In this document: piece after piece, positions 59,162-64,000 of the stretch
Layout of the letters: each line of letters opens with the position of its first letter
How positions within the stretch are numbered: the first letter of the stretch is position 1
From: Solwaraspora sp. WMMA2056
GTDB lineage: Bacteria; Actinomycetota; Actinomycetes; Mycobacteriales; Micromonosporaceae
Direction of reading: 5' to 3'
NCBI RefSeq assembly: GCF_030345095.1
Contig: NZ_CP128360.1
Span: forward strand, 2,170,001-2,234,000
Length of the DNA: 64,000 bases
Made by a program: the position numbers and the translations under genes
Notes under the pieces: model-generated
Database searches by the model: none
Told to the model about the DNA's origin: nothing
What the model saw: the letters and a program-made list of their open reading frames with translations, nothing else

Positions 59162-59165
<4 letters not shown>
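57882..59165 (-). CDS. Type II PKS ketosynthase alpha
   Basis: A 427-aa ketosynthase. The nucleophile is Cys174 in [14 protein letters not shown]. The catalytic His residues are in YVSAHGSGT and [19 protein letters not shown]. It condenses malonyl-ACP units with KS-beta to build an aromatic polyketide. The start overlaps the cupin gene stop by 4 bp and its stop overlaps the KS-beta start. The cupin immediately before it resembles the ORFII-KS order of spore-pigment (whiE-type) clusters, so a spore pigment is one product class to consider. Confidence 0.95.
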
Positions 59166-61870
<2,705 letters not shown>

Positions 61871-61920
61871 GGTGCCCGCCTCTCTGCGCCGATCCCTCGG
61901 CGGTCTTCTCGGCCCGCTGC

Positions 61921-62457
61921 TCAGCCGGTTTCCCGGCCAGGGCCGAGCGTGATCAACGGTTGGTCGAACTCGACCGGCTCGCCGTCGCCGACGAGCACCT
62001 CGACGACGACGCCGCGGTGGTCGGCGACGATCTCGTTCATCAGCTTCATCGCCTCGACGATCCCGATCACCTGGCCGGGTTCGACCAGGTCACCGACGTC
62101 GACGTACGGCCTGCCGCCCGGCTCGGCGGCCCGGTAGAAGGTGCCGACGATCGGTGACGCGACCGCCCGTACCGGCGGGGTCGTCCCGGTGGGTTCCACG
62201 CCGGTACGGCCGGACCCGGCATCGCCCGGGTCCGTACCACCGGGTCGCGGGTCGGGCCGGGCCGGCCCGACACCCACCGGCGACGCGGGCCGGTCGTGCC
62301 ACTCGATTTCGATCACCGTGTCGCCGTGGCGGACCTGCACCCGGCGCAGTGGTCCGGTCAGCTCGCCGACCAGTTCCCGGGTCTGTTCGGCCAGCCGACG
62401 CAGCTGGCTGGCCAGATCCGGGCCGGCCGGGGTGCCGTTGGCGGAGGCTGTGGTCAT
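61921..62457 (-). CDS. accB: Acetyl-CoA carboxylase biotin carboxyl carrier protein
   Basis: A 178-aa carrier. N-terminal helix (about 10-50: LASQLRRLAEQTRELVGELTG, then VQVRHGDTVIEIEWHD), a Gly/Pro/Thr-rich linker (about 55-95), then the biotinyl domain with ASPIVGTFYRAAEPG, YVDVGDLVEPGQVIGIVEAMKLMNEI. The biotin Lys is in EAMKL. The ATG overlaps the stop of the fused carboxyltransferase by one base (TGATG). It passes CO2 from AccC to the carboxyltransferase. Confidence 0.95.
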   Translation of the reverse strand: MTTASANGTPAGPDLASQLRRLAEQTRELVGELTGPLRRVQVRHGDTVIEIEWHDRPASPVGVGPARPDPRPGGTDPGDAGSGRTGVEPTGTTPPVRAVASPIVGTFYRAAEPGGRPYVDVGDLVEPGQVIGIVEAMKLMNEIVADHRGVVVEVLVGDGEPVEFDQPLITLGPGRETG

Positions 62458-64000
62458 CACGTAATCACCTGGATCGGTCGGTCGGTGGCGGTCGGCCCGC
62501 CGTCGGTGGTCGGTTCCCCGCCGCCGCCGTGCGGTTGCCCGTCGTCGCCGGTGGTCGGTTCGCCGCCGCCGCCGACGGGCCGGTCGAGGCCGGCGGCGTA
62601 GCGGCGGAACCGTCGGGCCCTCCGTCGCAGCAGTTCGGCGGTCGGCAGGGCGCGCAGGTCGGGCAGGGTGGCGGTGAGCGCGGCGCGCAGCCGCTCGGCC
62701 GCACCGGCCGGGTCCTGCTGGGCCCCGCCCGGTGGCTCGGCGACGATGTCGTCGGCGACGCCGAGGCGGACCAGGTCGGCGGCGGTGAGCCGCAGGGCGG
62801 CGGCGGCGCGGGGCGCGGCGGCCCGGTCGTGGAACAGGATCGCCGCGCAGCCCTCCGGACTGATCACCGAGTAGACGGCGTTCTGCAGCATCAGCACCCG
62901 GTCGGCGACGCCCAGAGCCAGCGCCCCACCGCTGCCACCTTCGCCGGTGACGACGGCGACCACCGGGGTGGGCAGCCGCGCCATGGTGCGCAGGCAGGTC
63001 GCGATGGCCCCGGCCTGGCCCTGCTCCTCGGCCTCGATGCCGGGGTGCGCCCCCGGGGTGTCGATCAGGGTGACCACCGGCAGCCCCAGCCGGGCGGCCA
63101 GGCCCATCACCCGCAGTGCCTTGCGGTAGCCGGCGGGGCTGGCCATGCCGAAGTTGCGGCACAGCATCTCCCGGGCGTCGTGTCCCTTCTGATGCCCGAC
63201 GACCGCCACCGGCTGGTCGCCGAGGCGGGCCAGCCCGGCGACGATCGCCGGACAGTCCGCGCCGAGCCGGTCGCCGTGCAGCTCGACGAAGCCGTCGAAG
63301 GCGCCGGCCAGATAGTCCAGTGTGGTGGGTCGGGCCAGGTCGCGGGCGAGCCGTACGCACCGCCAGGGGTCAGGGTCGGCTCCCCGACGGGCGGCCGGGA
63401 CGACCGCCGCCGATGGTGTCGCCCGGCTGCCCGGCGCCGACGGGCGGCCGACGGTTGCCGACGGGCGGCCGACGGTTGCCGATGTGCGGGCGGCGGTTGC
63501 CGGCCCCGGACCTGCTCCGGCGCGGCCACCGGCGGTCGACGCGAGCAGGGCGCGTAGCCGGGGGCGCAGGTCACGCCGTTCGACGACCAGATCGACCTGG
63601 CCGCGCCGGAGCAGGAACTCCGCGGTCTGGAAACCGGTGGGCAGTTCCTGGCGGATCGTCTCGCGGATCACCCGGGGGCCGGCGAAGCCCATCCGGGCGC
63701 CGGCTTCGGCGATCACCAGGTCGGTGTTGGTGGCGAAGGAGGCGGCGACCCCGCCGTACGTGGGGTCGGTGACGACGCTGACGGTCAGCACGCCGGCGGC
63801 GCGCAGGTCGGCGATGGCGCAGCTGATCGTGGCCAGCTGCATCAGCGCCAGGGCACCCTCCTGCATCCGGGCGCCGCCGGAGGCGGTGACCAGCACCAGC
63901 GGGTCGCCGGCGGTGAGGGCGTGCTCGGCGGCCCGGGTGATCAGCTCACCGGTGGCGGCGCCGAGGCTGCCGCCGAGGAACCGGAAGTCCATCACGGCCA
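62457..64000 (-). CDS. Fused AccD-AccA carboxyltransferase (N-terminal part off window)
   Basis: At least 513 residues are visible; the frame is open to base 64000, so the AccD Zn-finger end is missing. The first part is the AccD core ([50 protein letters not shown]). A linker with an SATVGRP repeat follows at about 165-200. Then comes AccA ([100 protein letters not shown]). Fusion of beta and alpha subunits is found in some bacteria. It transfers CO2 from biotin to acetyl-CoA to make malonyl-CoA. First visible gene of the PKS operon. Confidence 0.92.
   Translation of the reverse strand, partial: AVMDFRFLGGSLGAATGELITRAAEHALTAGDPLVLVTASGGARMQEGALALMQLATISCAIADLRAAGVLTVSVVTDPTYGGVAASFATNTDLVIAEAGARMGFAGPRVIRETIRQELPTGFQTAEFLLRRGQVDLVVERRDLRPRLRALLASTAGGRAGAGPGPATAARTSATVGRPSATVGRPSAPGSRATPSAAVVPAARRGADPDPWRCVRLARDLARPTTLDYLAGAFDGFVELHGDRLGADCPAIVAGLARLGDQPVAVVGHQKGHDAREMLCRNFGMASPAGYRKALRVMGLAARLGLPVVTLIDTPGAHPGIEAEEQGQAGAIATCLRTMARLPTPVVAVVTGEGGSGGALALGVADRVLMLQNAVYSVISPEGCAAILFHDRAAAPRAAAALRLTAADLVRLGVADDIVAEPPGGAQQDPAGAAERLRAALTATLPDLRALPTAELLRRRARRFRRYAAGLDRPVGGGGEPTTGDDGQPHGGGGEPTTDGGPTATDRPIQVIT
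63437..63478 (-). repeat. 21-bp in-frame tandem repeat
   Basis: Two exact 21-bp copies (each encoding SATVGRP on the minus strand) plus a decayed third lie in the linker between the AccD and AccA halves. Confidence 0.75.

Overview
The window is about 72% G+C, reads almost entirely as tightly packed genes with ATGA/GTGA overlaps, and carries families typical of sporulating actinomycetes: SARP/AfsR, LuxR-type two-component pairs, F420 enzymes, DUF574 methyltransferase, Scr1-type XRE regulators, IdeR and Zur boxes, and a type II polyketide synthase. A Micromonosporaceae chromosome (Micromonospora or a close genus) is the most likely source; this is inferred from family content, since there is no rRNA in view. 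I found no tRNA, rRNA, CRISPR or IS element.

Left part (1-24.5 kb): the 3' end of an AfsR/SARP-type regulator; a TetR/FAD-monooxygenase pair; a histidine kinase, response regulator, MacB-like ATPase and FtsX-type permease in one row; a HelD-type RNA-polymerase recycling ATPase; an orphan ParA ATPase with a small SAP-like partner behind a 460-bp palindrome-rich control region; a zinc-starvation locus (MRF-type CobW protein diverging from a winged-helix protein and the zinc-free ribosomal proteins L28 and L33, with two Zur-like boxes); a GGDEF-EAL protein; a DUF574 methyltransferase with an Scr1-type regulator; and several single genes.

Middle (24.5-55 kb): an ABC-2 exporter diverging from a second kinase/regulator pair; a four-gene minus-strand set (CRP-type cNMP-binding regulator, nucleotidyl-cyclase-fold protein with its catalytic residues kept, STAND-like protein with a decayed P-loop, and an unknown 238-aa protein), which is the best candidate for an undescribed signalling or conflict system; cell-envelope genes; a complete haem-acquisition locus (surface haem proteins, HmuTUV transporter, haem oxygenase, DUF2470 protein) controlled by two IdeR boxes; a secreted ricin-lectin/parallel beta-helix protein under a CebR-like operator; an SDR, a WYL regulator, CobF, an F420 LLM enzyme and a voltage-gated-type channel.

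Right end (55.3-64 kb): a lower-GC toxin/immunity pair (WXG-like head with a CdiA-type nuclease tail, then a SitI3-like protein), followed by a type II PKS operon on the minus strand that runs off the window: fused AccD-AccA, AccB, AccC, a fused ACP-aromatase/cyclase, a cupin, KS-alpha and KS-beta. The carboxylase subunits would feed malonyl-CoA to the KS/ACP. Two features are unusual: the ACP-cyclase fusion and the loss of the KS-beta glutamine.

Start codons are my choices from ribosome-binding sites, overlaps and family length. No database search was possible.
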